In this document: in pieces, positions 52,814 through 64,000 of the stretch
Layout: every line of letters starts with the position of its first letter
Numbering within the stretch: the stretch's first letter is position 1
Assembly: GCA_028753945.1 (NCBI GenBank)
Contig: JAPNXP010000003.1
Span: 496,001 to 560,000, forward strand
Length of the DNA stretch: 64,000 nucleotides
Origin: Hexactinellida sp. DTS-2022
Lineage: Eukaryota > Porifera > Hexactinellida
Direction of reading: 5' to 3'
The notes under the pieces: generated by a model
What the model saw: the letters and a program-made list of their open reading frames with translations, nothing else
What the model was told of the DNA's origin: nothing
Database searches by the model: none
Made by a program: the position numbers and the translations under genes

Positions 52814-53209
52814 CAGTCAACTCCCGTTATAACGAAGTGCTCGGGACCGTAGTTTCATTTCGTTATAAGCGGAGTTTGTTATAACCGGAGTTCGTTATAA
52901 CCGGAGTTCGATCTTAAAAGAGATCATTATAGGTTGAATTTCGTTGTAATCGGAGTTTCATATAAACGGATTTCGTTATAACCGGAGTTCGTTATTTCCA
53001 GAATTCGTTATAACCGGAGTAAAATCAATAGCTTTCAGGCTATATGGGATTTAAATTACTTCGTTATAAGCGGAATTTCGCTATATCCAATTGGTTGTAA
53101 CCGAAGTTTTTATAATGTAATAAGATTGAATGATTTCCGGACCATTGAATGACTTCGTTATAAGCAGGTACTTCGTTATATCCGACTTGGTTATAACGGG
53201 AGTTGACTG
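52814..53209. mobile_element. Mariner-type MITE, 396 bp
   Basis: TA-CAGTCAACTCCCGTTATAAC...gttataacgggagttgactg-TA. It contains many cgttataa(c/g)cggag units. It is inserted in the RING ORF. Confidence 0.88.
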
Positions 53210-53324
53210 TACTTAAATTATTTTGTTTTTTTGATTTCTATATTAATTTTCTCATTCGGATAATTATTTCCTTCATTTTCTAATTAATGAAAATTCTCAC
53301 TCTGATTTTTTATTACATGTAGTA

Positions 53325-53408
53325 TAGTGGAATTCGCTTTTTAGCAACTCGTGTTTTGTTCGTAAGGAGGTTGTTATTAAGCGAATTGCTAATAGGCAAA
53401 CTCCACTG
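53325..53408. mobile_element. 84-bp mini-MITE
   Basis: tagtggaattcgctttttag...aaactccactg between TA dinucleotides. It is a mariner-type end pair with almost no interior. Confidence 0.65.
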
Positions 53409-53775
53409 TAATACAGCATATCTTTGACAAGTCGATCAATTGCAAAACTTAGAAAAGTCGATCAATTGCAGACCATAGAACAAGTTGATCAATTGCATGC
53501 GCCCCATACGTATAACTAATTTTGAGATCTGGTTGGCTTCTATTGTATTGAATGCTATTTATTTCAAACAATAGATATAACAATCTAAGAATCCAGAATT
53601 TCAGCTGTGGAGTGTGCAGTTATCTTCTTAATGAAGGCACTATTTCCGACACTCAACCCTTAGTAACTCCAATAAGAATGACACATATTGGCACAGCGAT
53701 AAATCTATTATATTATTGTATCTTTCAATTAATATGGATAATCGATATTATTCTTTATTCATTCCTTTTTTTAGA

Positions 53776-54976
53776 CATTTTCAAACTATTTATGACGGAA
53801 GAATTGGCTAATTACGTTCTAACTATGAGTAATAAAAAATTAGAAACATTTATAAATTCACATCCTACGTTCATGAACAAAAAATACTTTCAGCCTATAA
53901 CCTTAACTGAACTCTACGCTTTCTTCGGTCTCATGGTCGAAACAGGAGCATTGCGTCTTTCTCGTGAACCACTTAAAAATATTTATTGCGAATACACCAA
54001 CAAATGCAAACCCATTTTTAAGGCTGTTATGCCTCGCGACCGCTTTAAGAATATTTTGCGTTTTTTGAGATTTGATAACGAGGCAACGAGATTAGAGAGA
54101 CAGAAATGTGACAAACTAGCGCCCATCAGATTTGTGGTTGATGCAATCAAGGAAAAGCTTTTATCGAATTACTCACCAGCTCAGTGGTTGACTATAGACG
54201 AACATTTGTGTAGATATCGGGGAAGATGCTCTTTTAAGCAGTTTATACCGTCGAAGCCTGACAGATACGGGATAAAAATTTATGTTTTATCAGATTCCCG
54301 TAATTATTACCCCGTTAATTTTGAAATTTATTCGGGGAAACAGCAAGTGAGCAACAAAACTGAAGACTTGGTTATGAGGCTCTCTTCAGTCCTAAAACCG
54401 GGGCATATTATTTGTGGAGACAATTATTTTACTTCTATAGCTCTATTGAATTTATTAGCAGAAAATTATAGAATTCACTATTTGGGCACTCTCCGCAAAA
54501 ATAGAAGGGAGATTCCCAAATGTGCGAAAGACATCAAAGGATTACCTATCTATTCTTCCCGGTTTTTTTACGCAGAAGAAAAGAAGGGTTATCTACTTTA
54601 ATATATTACTAAGAAAAATAAATATGTTCTATTATTGTCTAACATACACTTCAACAAATTTATTCCAGAGAATTCGCTAAAATCTAAGCCTGATATAATC
54701 TTGGACTACAACTCTCATAAGAGTGGTGTAGATAAGCTTCCCTAAAAGAATTTCGAATATATCGCGCTATTAGGCGTTGGCCTGCTGTTATTTTTTTTGA
54801 CATGTTAGGTTTTATTAGCTACGCGTCCTGGGTTATTTATACCATAAAATATCCCGAAGATCAACTAGTAATTAGTAAGGATCGGAGGGAATTTTTGTAT
54901 CTATTAGGGAAAGAAATGGTTACACCCCTAATTGAAATCAGACAAAATGCACGGTCAGAACAAACACCAGTGTAAG
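53776..54976 (+). pseudogene. piggyBac-like transposase, disrupted
   Basis: The conserved part starts near 53776 (DIFKLFMTEELANYVL; first internal ATG 53792). The DDE_Tnp_1_7 features are clear: first Asp in WLTIDEHLCRYRGRCSFKQ, second in IICGDNYFTS, and the later PDIILDYNSHKSGVDKL. A TAA at 54599-54601 interrupts the frame, a second stop follows after GVDKL, and a shift of frame is needed to reach RRWPAVIFFDMLGF. The frame ends at about 54974. At least three lesions show it is dead. The usual acidic N-terminus is absent here. Confidence 0.85.
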
Positions 54977-56138
54977 CAAGGCATCAATGATTGCTGCATC
55001 TGTCTTGAACACGGCTTGTGTCCCTTCAAGTACTGTTTCACTGTCAAAGACAGAAGCAACGGCAGAAATCAGCCCAAGAGATCCGTCAGGGATTCTCCTC
55101 CACGAAATCTGTTGTACATTGGGATGGCAACTCTTACCAGACACAGATGAGAGTACCCAACTTGTTGATAGAATAGCTGTCCTCCAAACAAGTTCTGAAG
55201 ATAGTTCTACCAAGTTACTTGGAGTTCCTAGGCTCTTGTTAGGAACTGGAAAAGAAAGTACCGACGCTGTTAAAGGACTTCTTGAGTCGTGGGATATAGG
55301 ACCAGATACAGTTGGTGCCTGTTTTGATACAACAGCATCAAAAACAGGTCAATATTATGGTGCTTGTGTACTCCTGGAAAATTTGCTTGAACGGCCTCTT
55401 CTCTGGCTTGCTTGTCGGCATCACATCTTCGAAGTGCTTCTATCGGACGTGTTCACAATGTGTATGGGCCCATCATCTGCACCAGACATTATATTATTCA
55501 AGCACTTTCCATCTACATGGCCGAAATTACACCATCAACCCCAAGATGCAAGTCCTCTCGTAGATGCTCCAACAGATGTTTTGCAGTTTCTTCGGACCAC
55601 GATGGATGCCAAAAATCCAAGGGAGGACTATCTTGAGTTAATCCATCTTGCTGCTAATATGGTTGACCTACCAGTTGTATCATCCCTACGACGGCCTGGA
55701 GCTCTGAACAGAGCACGTTGGATGGCAAAAGCTATCTACGCGTTGAAAATAGAGCTTCTCTTTCGGGGAAACGAGGAAGCATTGCATCTCACCAGGCGAT
55801 AATTACAAAGTCTTCAACGATTCAACCGATTGGTTATCCTAGTATACATCCAGTCGTGGCACTCGTGCAGCTTCGCTGTTGACGCTGTATTCAACGATAT
55901 CGCGCTGATTCATCGTTTACAGGAATACGACGACGTGGAGCTGAGTCGTGTCGGTTTGCGAATGATGGTCAGACACTCTTGGTACCTTTCTCCGGAGTTG
56001 GCTTCGCTAATGCTATTCTCAAACCTTGTACATGACGAGGTCAAAGTTCAGTTTGTTGCAGGTATGCAGGAAGTTCGAGGGAGACATCTTTTAAAAAAGC
56101 TACCGGGCTCTCTTAATGAACTTTATGCATCACTGTAA
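54966..56138 (+). pseudogene. Transposase-like protein of unassigned family
   Basis: ORF 54987-55802 (271 aa) continues after one stop in 55806-56138. It contains CFDTTASKTGQYYGACVLLE, LLWLACRHHIFEVLL and, near the end, SWYLSPELASLMLFS. I recognise this pattern (FDTT..TG..GAC, ACRHH, WYLSPEL) from repetitive transposase-like proteins of invertebrates, but cannot place it in a named superfamily. The RHH and Asp motifs suggest an RNase-H-like nuclease fold. It abuts the piggyBac remnant and has at least one nonsense lesion (55800-55802). Confidence 0.6.
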
Positions 56139-56927
56139 TTTTTTGTGATATCCAGATTAGACTCATCGTTCCTCAAAAAACCTTTACTTGGAGCTCGGAT
56201 TAATACTTGGAGCTCGGATCTACATATGCTACATAGAGGGTCAACTATTTGCTAGGCATTTCCCTGTGTAAACGATGTTGCTGAACGTGGGATCTAGCTG
56301 ATTCAACAGTTTAACAGAGGTTCAAAAGATGAGGTCCAAAAACAATGCCTACTACAAGTGGTAGAGCAGAATCGGAAACGCTTCAGCACTACTCCAACTA
56401 TTCTGAGCTAAATTTCATTTAATCATAGCCTACTATACATAAGGCCACACAGTAACTTGTGGATTTTGGACCTGGGATTTCGGAGTCGACCTAACTATTT
56501 TGTTACAAAATATATTGATATATGGTTTTAATAGGTTAATGTAGGGTATAATAACGTATTCTAGACAGTATAATTTGTTTCGTCTCCACTTCGCATAGAA
56601 TGTATATAGAAATTCAAATTTAGTATATACGTATAATATTGACTCCTAAGTCCTAACAGCAATAAAATACATGTAAGTGATGTGTGAATATATACGTATA
56701 TATAGTATTAATCAGCAGCAGGTGTTCAAAGTTATTTAGTGAAAATCAAAGTAGCCCTCCAGATAACAATCCAGTCCTCCAGATATTCAGCCAGTCCTCC
56801 AGATATTAATCCACTCCTCCAGATATTAAGCCAGTCCTCCAGATGAAATCTTACATTATTCCCTATAAAGACAATACAAAGCAAGAAATACTATACGAAA
56901 CATACGAATATAAAAATTATAGCAATA
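56139..56927. other. Non-coding DNA with a minisatellite
   Basis: Nothing gene-like was seen. A 22-bp repeat of the type ccagtcctccagatatta occupies 56755-56842, in about four to five copies. Confidence 0.6.
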
Positions 56928-57863
56928 TTACTTACTAAATTTTTTAAGTTTTCGTTTGTCCATACCTTTAGAAATAACCATTGAGTTATAATTTTTAACT
57001 ATATTTGCTAGAAAATAGTTAACAACTACAAATACAAGTTTCTTAAGGATGTGGCAGCCATCAATTGAACAGAACAAACAGCTATTATTCCAGAAATCAC
57101 AGATATTACAATCCAAAACAGAATTAGTTGAGAGCTCGACAAGAATTTTCCTAGATGGTCCCTCCAACAACTTCGCCATCAGTTCATTATTATTCTTTAT
57201 GGTAATAAAAATCTTCCAAACGATAGCAATAGATTCTTATACGATATCAGAAGGGTATTTCAAGGACCCGCGATCAGAGAGGTCTAAAAGCTTAAATTGA
57301 ATTATAGATAGATCGTCTATAAGATTTTTATCAATAGCTATAGTTAACAAATCTCGGCATATATGACATGACTTGCTACGCTTCAAGTATTGGTGTGTTG
57401 AATAGCCCGCAATAAATGCTAAGGACTGGAGGATCTGGATACTGCACTCAATGATAGATAGGTCTGATATTGCGTTCAAAAATGGCTCTAAATCAATCTC
57501 GCAGTCCGATTCTACGCTGTCCACAGAAGAGAATGATTCTTTGAACTCTTGTAAAGAAGATGTGCTAGATATAGTCTGACTGGAAAAAAGTTTAAGATGC
57601 TGGAAACTTTAAGACGTCGCTCCGATTCCAAGTTCTGAAGATAAGAAACGTGATAGTTGGAACCTGACATCATACGATATAAACCGAAATGGTGTTCCAA
57701 TGGATCTGTCTGCAGGAATGATGTTAAGAGAAATGAATAGCCGCAGTTTTCAGTTAAGAAGTTTGTAATTTGAGGTAATACTAGACAAGCATGTCTCAAG
57801 CTTGTAAATGTCTGCTTGCTCAATTTTCCTCCTTTCTCAGGTAATGACTGCCAGGCATCTAAC
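56928..57863 (-). pseudogene. C-terminal part of a second P-element-like transposase
   Basis: On the minus strand, three frames together give WLDAW...LSKQTFTSL, SFLQTDPLEHHFGLYRMMSG (the block with the catalytic Glu) and LAFIAGYSTHQYLKR with CHICRDLL. All have counterparts in the same order in the transposase at 43108-45663 (FQTDPLERRFSQYRQMSGG, AYISGYITRSLLKQ). Frameshifts separate the segments. The upstream part is missing because a Harbinger-type terminus starts at 57866. Confidence 0.75.
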
Positions 57864-57865
57864 CA

Positions 57866-58020
57866 GGGGCAGTATTCACTAAGAAGTTAAGCACTAAGTT
57901 TGAACTTAAGTCTTTAGTTCAAACTTAGTTAAGTTCGAACTTAAGTCGTATTCACTAAGAGTTAAGTTCAAACTTAAGTTCAAACTTAGTTAAGTTTGAC
58001 TTAACCCTCGGCTGGCTTGG
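57866..58020 (+). mobile_element. Left end of a Harbinger-type element
   Basis: ggggcagtattcactaagaag begins the element, followed by a series of ttaagttcaaactt-type palindromic repeats. Harbinger proteins lie downstream (58.6-59.8 kb). The right terminus was not found. Confidence 0.55.
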
Positions 58021-58585
58021 GGTAAAAGGTATAAATAGAAAAACCCCACTTTCACTTTCACTTTCAATTCAATTAACTTTCAGTTTCAATTTTACATTCC
58101 TAGCCAGACGAGGGTTAAAAGTAGGAACTTTTACTTTTAATTTTATTTCATTCAATTTCTATTCTCTTGGAGTTTGGAATCAGCCTCAAATAATAATATA
58201 GTTAAATATGCCTAATATTTACATAAATATTTGTTGCCTACAATGTTTTGTGGATCTCTTATTTTTTTAAGAATACATATAAAATAACTTAGATTATACT
58301 TTAAATAATCAAAGTCAAAGTGCTTGTACGCTCCGTGGCGGCGGTGAAAGGAATGTAAATACATTTATTAATCACTACGCACATAACAATTTACATAAAC
58401 GTTGTTAGATTAAGATTAATTACTAGTGTATAGACATGAGTATAAGATCAAATAATCTATACAAAATACCCTAAATACATCAAAAACTATATGACTTTTC
58501 ATAATTTATATTCAAATGGCGGGTTTGATTCCACTAATCATTTCTGAACAACAACAACAAGAATCTCTAGCTCGGGAGCGAGTTT

Positions 58586-58810
58586 TCAGGTCATTGTCTA
58601 CATGAGGAGATCCGAATGGCTCCAGACAAGGTTTGCACCATTATTACTTCATGTGCTGTGCTACATAATATGGCTATAGTTTGGAAGCAACAATGCTGGA
58701 CGATTCACCTATTGACCAACATATGAATGAACCTATTGTAATTGAAGAATTGGGACATTTGGCTGCTAAGCATTACAGAGACCAATTTGCTATTCATAAT
58801 TTTGATTGAA
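58586..58810 (+). pseudogene. Tail of a PIF/Harbinger transposase
   Basis: Reading from about 58600: EIRMAPDKVCTIITSCAVLH followed by NMAIVWKQ, then in a shifted frame DSPIDQHMNEPIVIEELGH, ending NFD and TGA at about 58808. KVC.II.(A/S)CAVLHN is the hallmark C-terminal block of PIF/Harbinger (DDE_Tnp_4) transposases. The catalytic core is gone. Confidence 0.7.
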
Positions 58811-59109
58811 TTTATATATGTAAATGAAAATAATTAGTTGAAGTATATTTAGACAAGTGCTTCCTAAGAACATTTAGAAGAGTGTCTACGTACGTCAGTC
58901 TGTCTAAACATGAAACAGTTAAGTTCTCTATACATGAAACAGTTAAGTTCTCTATACATATACAAATTAGCTTTGATGCCAAAATAACAAATGCATATAA
59001 TTCCATTGAAGATTAATTTTCAGATCAATGTTCTTTCTCCCATTTGTATAAATTGCTGTTGAACAAAACCAATTCTAAACGGAATGGAAAAATCCAGGAA
59101 GATAAATTG

Positions 59110-59829
59110 AACTAAGCTATAAGGAAGATGAGTGCACGCTCATTGGTGAAATTGAATCTGCTGGCGACTTATTGAGAGGTTCAGAAACAGCACTGACCTC
59201 AATAAGAAGAAGAAGGAAATGTGGAAAACCAATACAGGAAGAGTAAACGCTGTATATGGAAATAATAGAGGGGTAGAAGACTTAAGAAAAAATGGAATAA
59301 CTTGAAGTTAGCTGCCAAGTCAAAAGTTGATGCTAGCTTCAGGGAAACTAGAATAACCGGAGGGGGCTCAAACTCCGCTGGAATTGTCGAAGACGTATTA
59401 ATTTTAGCTGCATATAGGAGTATAAATAACTCTGATAGAATTAGAGAGATGTTTGAGACCACCTCAGCTTTTATCGGAATCTCAGGTGCTGTCGATAATT
59501 TCGTATCACCATCAACAGCAGTCAGCAGCGAACAGATTCCTCAGCTTGGTACTGTAGACGATACGTCAATTTTGTATGCTCCCGAAGAACCCAACATTAA
59601 CGTTAATCGTAATGGGAAGAAAAGTAGGAAGCGAAGACGTGATCCAACAGATTATCAACGTCCAACTGAGTCCCAGCAGCAGCCGGAAATGAAGGTAGCG
59701 GACTTGCTCTCTTTACAGCAGGAAGTGCTGTTACAACAGATGGCTGTATTCTCAGCACAACTTCAACTAATTGAAGAGCAGAGGGAGTACTACAGGCTGA
59801 AACGTCAGAAGCTGTTAGAAAAATCATAA
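59110..59829 (+). pseudogene. Myb/SANT-like DNA-binding partner of a Harbinger element
   Basis: The open frame 59302-59829 (175 aa) contains NNLKLAAKSK and, after TRITGGG, a linker, a basic nuclear-localisation-like stretch (GKKSRKRRRDP) and a Gln/Leu-rich coiled coil at the end (LQQEVLLQQMAVF...LIEEQREYYRL). Upstream, a shifted frame gives VYGNNRGVEDLRKKWNN, the usual start of this block. Two-protein Harbinger elements encode such a protein to bring the transposase to DNA and to the nucleus. It follows the transposase remnant on the same strand, as expected. Confidence 0.65.
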
Positions 59830-60109
59830 ATTTTGTTACTTGCTAGCAGGGGCGTCCTGGCCAGGGGGGGCCCATCCAGTGGCGTAGCCACACCCGGGCA
59901 CACACGGGCATATGCCCTAGTGACTTCTTCTGCTGCCCTAGTAAACTTAAGTGGAATACTTTGTGAACAAAATATAAATTAAATCATTTAATTTGATTTA
60001 TGATTCTGAATTGACCAAAAATCTTATTTCATAGTACTTAATTAATTGAAAGCTTTTTCATTGAATTCATTTATTTCGTTATCCTATACATATCTATAAA
60101 ATGCTAATA

Positions 60110-61748
60110 CAGTGCAACCTCTATATTTGGGGGAGCTTGGGACCGTAATGGGACGGGCAAAATTTTAATTGCCCCCCATTCCCCAGTTATAATTTTCAAT
60201 GGATAGACACTACATATGGTCATTTTATGAAATATACACTTATAACACATCCATTAATGTAAGTTCTAGTCAGTATTTGTATATTTTGACAATTTAGTTA
60301 AATTCTGATCCACCCCGATGATTTCTTAAAAAATATTAGAGTAGAGCCATCAAAAATATTTATTCTGTGGAACTTTAGAGTGTATTTATTAGAAATGCAG
60401 CATAATTTATCTTATATATTAAATCACAATGATTTGTTTTTTTTGTTTGTTTGTTTGTTTGTTTGTTCAGAATTGATTGAGGAACTGGTAAGAGCTACGG
60501 ACTTGAAATTTGGCAGGAGGGTGGGAAATAATGTTTCTAGGAACAAGTTCTAATATCTAAGAAAAATATTCATATATTTCCTCTCAAAAGGTGACAAAAC
60601 TATCAGCTGTTAAGTATGCATTATAGAGAGCCCTAACTGAGACTGCAATTTAATTGGCTGAAAAAATAAACACAAATAATTCTGGGTCAATACATTTGAC
60701 CAATAAAATTTACCCTAAGTTAGTACTTTAATAGTCCCATTAATCGCATAAATAGTCTATTTAGTAAAAGTTAAACTAAAACCTTTCATTCCACCTTATA
60801 AAATCTTCATTTCCAAACTTTTGATAAATTATTCAATTTGATTTCAGATTTGCTACTCATAAACCCGAAAAAAGATAGATTTGTCAGTTAGGAAAAAATT
60901 CCGTATCAATGACTTTTGTTGGCATGAATTAATATATTTATTTACCGAGGATCATGAGCATATATTATTATGATTTACTCTAAAAGTTTGAGCTGTTTAC
61001 TTTCTTTCTGAAGTAACAAATTTGTCTAATCTAATTAAGGAATCAAATTGTTGTAAATACACGCGAGGGCCGAAGGCTCGAGAATAAGTTGTGAGAACGC
61101 GCGTAACGAAGCCGATCAGCTTAAATATACTGCACAGCTCAAATAAGGTTGGGATCTGATACCTACATACTGTATAGTAGAATCTGCTAAAGGTTACTCT
61201 ATACAACGGTCATTTGTACATAGGCTAGCGGTCAGCTATTATAATTCCTAAAGATTTCCCGTAATATAATTAACTTGCGTATGAGGCTTTCGAACGTTAC
61301 GTAACGCTTTGGAGGGAGGAGAAGGATTACGAATGTCACAGATCGTACTTTTTATTCCAAAATGGCAAAATCTTGACGTAATGAAAGGGATGTATAATTT
61401 TCGTTAAATTTCCGTTACATTCCACAGTATTTAAATACAACTGGCATAACATTTGAAAAGGTATTTGCCATGAATACAAGCGAGGGCCGCAGGCCCGAGT
61501 GCAAGTTGTAAGAACGCGCGTAGCGCGGACGAGCAGCTTGTAAGTATTATGTTAGAATGTGTCCATCTCCCCCATTTATAGAGGTAATTTTGTATGGGTA
61601 TACTAATTCCTTTAAAATTAAGGTCCCCCATTCCCCACTTCCCCGCTTATAGGGGTCATTTGTATGGAAATGCTCGAATATTGCCCAAAATTTCTCCGCT
61701 TATAGAGGTTCCCCATTTATAGAGACCCCACTTATAGAGGTTGCACTG
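60110..61748. mobile_element. Mariner-type element carrying a Helitron-like insert
   Basis: TA-CAGTGCAACCTCTATATTTG...cttatagaggttgcactg-TA. Internal ttatagaggt units repeat at the right end. Without the inserted element (60410-61540) it would be about 508 bp. Confidence 0.8.
60410..61540 (+). mobile_element. Helitron-like element (family 2, copy 2)
   Basis: A|TCTTATATATTAAATCACAATG...gcgcgtagcgcggacgagcagcttg|T, 1131 bp. It is collinear with 27100-28313, but with an extra partial 3'-end-like block at about 61060-61128 (gcgagggccgaaggctcgag). No helicase. Confidence 0.72.
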
Positions 61749-61901
61749 TATCCTACTTCTAGTGTTTATATTACCTCACAAAAATAGTTCATTACTATTA
61801 ATTCTACTTGTCTACTATGAATTGTAATTGCTTAGATAGGAATTTGTTTACTAACTGCTATTAATTTTTTTATCTTATTGTTAGTCTTTTACTTTTACGA
61901 G

Positions 61902-63365
61902 ATGAAGCGACAACGTACGCTATTCGATTGTGGGCTCTCACTAGAAGAAAGTGGCAACAATTGTCAAAAATTAAATTATGGAAGTCAACATCTTAGTGAG
62001 ACTGAGAAAGATAAAGACAAGTCAAATAATTCAACATCTACACAGACTTCTGAGACTACACTTGAGTCTCAATTCCATTTGTCATGTGTAATTCCTAGTA
62101 CTTCACACTCAGTAACAAGTGATATATTTGATTTAGCACTAACATCAAACAATCCACCATATCAACCATCTGTAAAGTTTCCATCAACCCTAATTGGAGG
62201 AAGTCAAAGATCTTTTAATGCAGAATGGTATAAAATGTTCTGCTGGATAGAATACTCCATCCAAAAGGATGCAGCATTTTGCTATCCTTGCCGTTTGTTC
62301 AATACAAATCATGGTAGGTCACATGATATATTTACCCAAGTTGGATTTCGGGACTGGAAACACGCAAGTGGAAAGAATGGGGTTTTAAATGGCCATAACA
62401 AGTGCTCCAGTCATATACAAGCAATGACTGCTTGGTCACAGTACAAGCTGAATGCTAGTCAACACACTTCCATTGCTGAAAGGATGGAATCTCATCGAGC
62501 CAAATTGACATCAGACAACCGACATTACATCGAAACGCTGTCAGAAGTAATACTGCTGTGTGCTCGCCAAGAAATTGCACTCAGAGGGCACAGAGAATCT
62601 TCTAATTCTGAAAATAGGGGGAATTTCCGTGAAATTCTGACTCTTATGGCTGCTCATGATCCCATAGTCAGTCAGCGATTATTTGATGGTCCTCAGAATG
62701 CGATGTATACTTCGCCTGAAATACAGAACACACTTCTACACATAATGGGTGAAATGCTAAGGGAAAAGCTATGTGCAGAGGTAAAAGAGGCTGGTATTTA
62801 CTCCATACTCGCAGACGAGACAAAATACTTTAGTAAAACTGAGCAACTTTCAATTGTTGTAAGGTATGTTGATGTTAAGACAGCAACAATACATGAGCGA
62901 TTCCTCACATTCACTGAAGTTTCCAGTCTGAATGCAACTGCTTTGACAGAGTATATCCTTGGTACACTACACAAGTACAACTTGAATGTACAATCCATTG
63001 TTTCGCAAGGTTACGATGGAGCATCAGTGATGAGTGGGAAATGCTCAGGTGTACAGAAAAAAGTAATGGATGTTGTCCCTCAAGCAATATACATACACTG
63101 TTTTGCACATGTTCTTAATTTGGTGCTTATTGACTGCGCTAAAAATATTTCCCACGCAGGTAGATTCTTTTCCCTCCTCGAGTCACTATATGTATTCATT
63201 TCTTCCATTAAAGCTCATGCTGTCTTCATTCGAAAACAAACTGAACTTTACCCCTCAGAACCTAAGCGTGAGCTCAAAAAGCACTCAGATACTCGTTGGG
63301 CCTGCAGATATTTAGCAGTTGATACAATGTGTCATGCTTTTGATGCAGTATTAGCAATCAACTGA
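61902..63365 (+). pseudogene. hAT-superfamily transposase, N-terminal and central part
   Basis: Start at MKRQRTLFD (61902), a usual opening of this family. A TTF-type zinc finger (FCWIEYS...AAFCYPCRLF...H) spans about residues 110-200. The catalytic core has Asp in SILADETKYFSKTEQL and Asp in SQGYDGASVMSG, then IYIHCFAHVLNLVL and SDTRWACRY. The frame ends at a TGA at 63363-63365, where about 100 residues of the usual insertion/helical region are missing before the C-terminal piece 14 bp later. It is likely an internal deletion. Confidence 0.8.
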
Positions 63366-63378
63366 TTCAAGGGATTGC

Positions 63379-63921
63379 TTGTCTACCAGTCATCAATACA
63401 AAATGAATGTGTATTTTCCTATTCTAGACAGTTTTTTAAAAGAACTGAATAGTCGTTTCAATTCCAGAAACCTGCTTATAATGAGAGCAATCCAGGCTTG
63501 TTGTCCTCAATCAAAGAATTTCTTGAATCCTGATTGTATCCAACCACTCTGTGACAACTACAATTTAGATTACGAATCACTCAGAATGGAAGCAAAACTA
63601 GCAAAACGTACTTTGAGTGAAAAACAGATGGAAACAATGAGTGATTTCCTTCTTGAAATCCAACCTTTTCAAGAAGCATTTCCTACTTTAGCGAAGGTAC
63701 TTCACATTGCATTGACAATCTGTGTCAGTTCCAGCCAGTGTGAAAGGAGTTTTTCTGCTTTGAAACGTATCAAATCGTTTCTACGATCGACTATGACAGA
63801 AAGTAGGTTAGTGGACTTAGCATCTTTGTCTATAGAACGTGACCTTAGTGGTTCAATATTGTTGGAGGAAGTGATAGAGAAGTTTTTGGCAACAGGACAT
63901 AGAAAAATTATTTTGAAATAA
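63379..63921 (+). pseudogene. hAT transposase, C-terminal dimerisation domain
   Basis: 180 codons in another frame from the upstream piece. The end has the hAT C-terminal dimerisation signature SSSQCERSFSALKRIKSFLR followed by LVDLASLSIE, with stop TAA at 63919-63921. Together with 61902-63365 it is one broken gene. The element's right terminus lies outside the window. Confidence 0.8.
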
Positions 63922-64000
63922 GTTTAGAAATTTAAAATTAGTAATAATACTATCATGTATAATCACATTTATCACTGTTTGATTGATTATTCCTTCATAA

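Larger units (their letters stand above)
52640..53505. mobile_element. TIR element with caattgatcgac subterminal repeats and a RING fragment
   Basis: The left end holds two copies of caattgatcgac (52646, 52671) and the inverted right end three (to 53497), spaced about 25 bp. The interior is a broken RING-finger ORF and two younger mariner-type MITEs. The repeated motif may be a transposase binding site. Class unknown. Confidence 0.6.

Overview
The window is a piece of an AT-rich, intron-bearing animal nuclear genome, most likely an invertebrate. There is no prokaryotic organisation: no dense operons and no ribosome binding sites. Exons carry GT..AG splice signals. The DNA is dominated by non-autonomous mobile elements (Helitron-like, Tc1/mariner, hAT, Harbinger, foldback), with remnants of piggyBac, P-like, Harbinger, hAT and Ty3/gypsy coding elements and long microsatellites. 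I cannot name the species from the sequence. No rRNA or tRNA gene was recognised.

Left half (about 2.5-33 kb, minus strand): the main host signal is a chain of at least 12 very short exons (27-87 nt), read from 32934 down to 2502, all multiples of three and all phase 0. An optional terminal exon lies at 16841-16882. The exons total 690 nt (230 codons). Seven of the 12 are open only in the predicted frame. Five consecutive introns share sequence right up to their splice sites while the exons between them do not resemble each other, which suggests introner-like intron gain or strongly diversified duplicated exons. The introns also hold most of the transposons: a 505-bp-arm foldback at 4.9-7.2 kb, a 5.2-kb long-TIR element at 8.8-14.0 kb, four Helitron-like copies sharing a GGGCTCG end, one of another family, and many MITEs.

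Middle (33.7-46.4 kb): a Ty3/gypsy element on the minus strand with intact gag and pol ORFs and one 200-bp LTR (39109-39308). An inverted copy of the same LTR, preceded by a polypurine tract, lies at 45671-45887, directly behind a THAP-domain P-element-like transposase (43108-45663) broken by one stop codon. Between them are a GC-rich duplicated coding fragment (39.3-40.0 kb) and a mariner MITE. Two 319-bp direct repeats (34201, 42487) are about 99% identical.

Right part (46.4-64 kb): a piggyBac N-terminal fragment; a five-exon integrase gene of the GIN/Ginger type on the minus strand (49457-51438) with a one-base deletion; an 8-bp-TSD hAT MITE; a TIR element holding a RING-finger fragment; a piggyBac transposase pseudogene; an unassigned transposase; a P-like transposase fragment interrupted by a Harbinger-type element (transposase tail plus Myb-like protein); a mariner element with a Helitron inside it; and at the right edge a hAT transposase in two pieces.

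Apart from the short-exon gene, and perhaps the integrase gene, nearly everything here is mobile or derived from mobile DNA. Nesting is deep enough to order many insertions in time.
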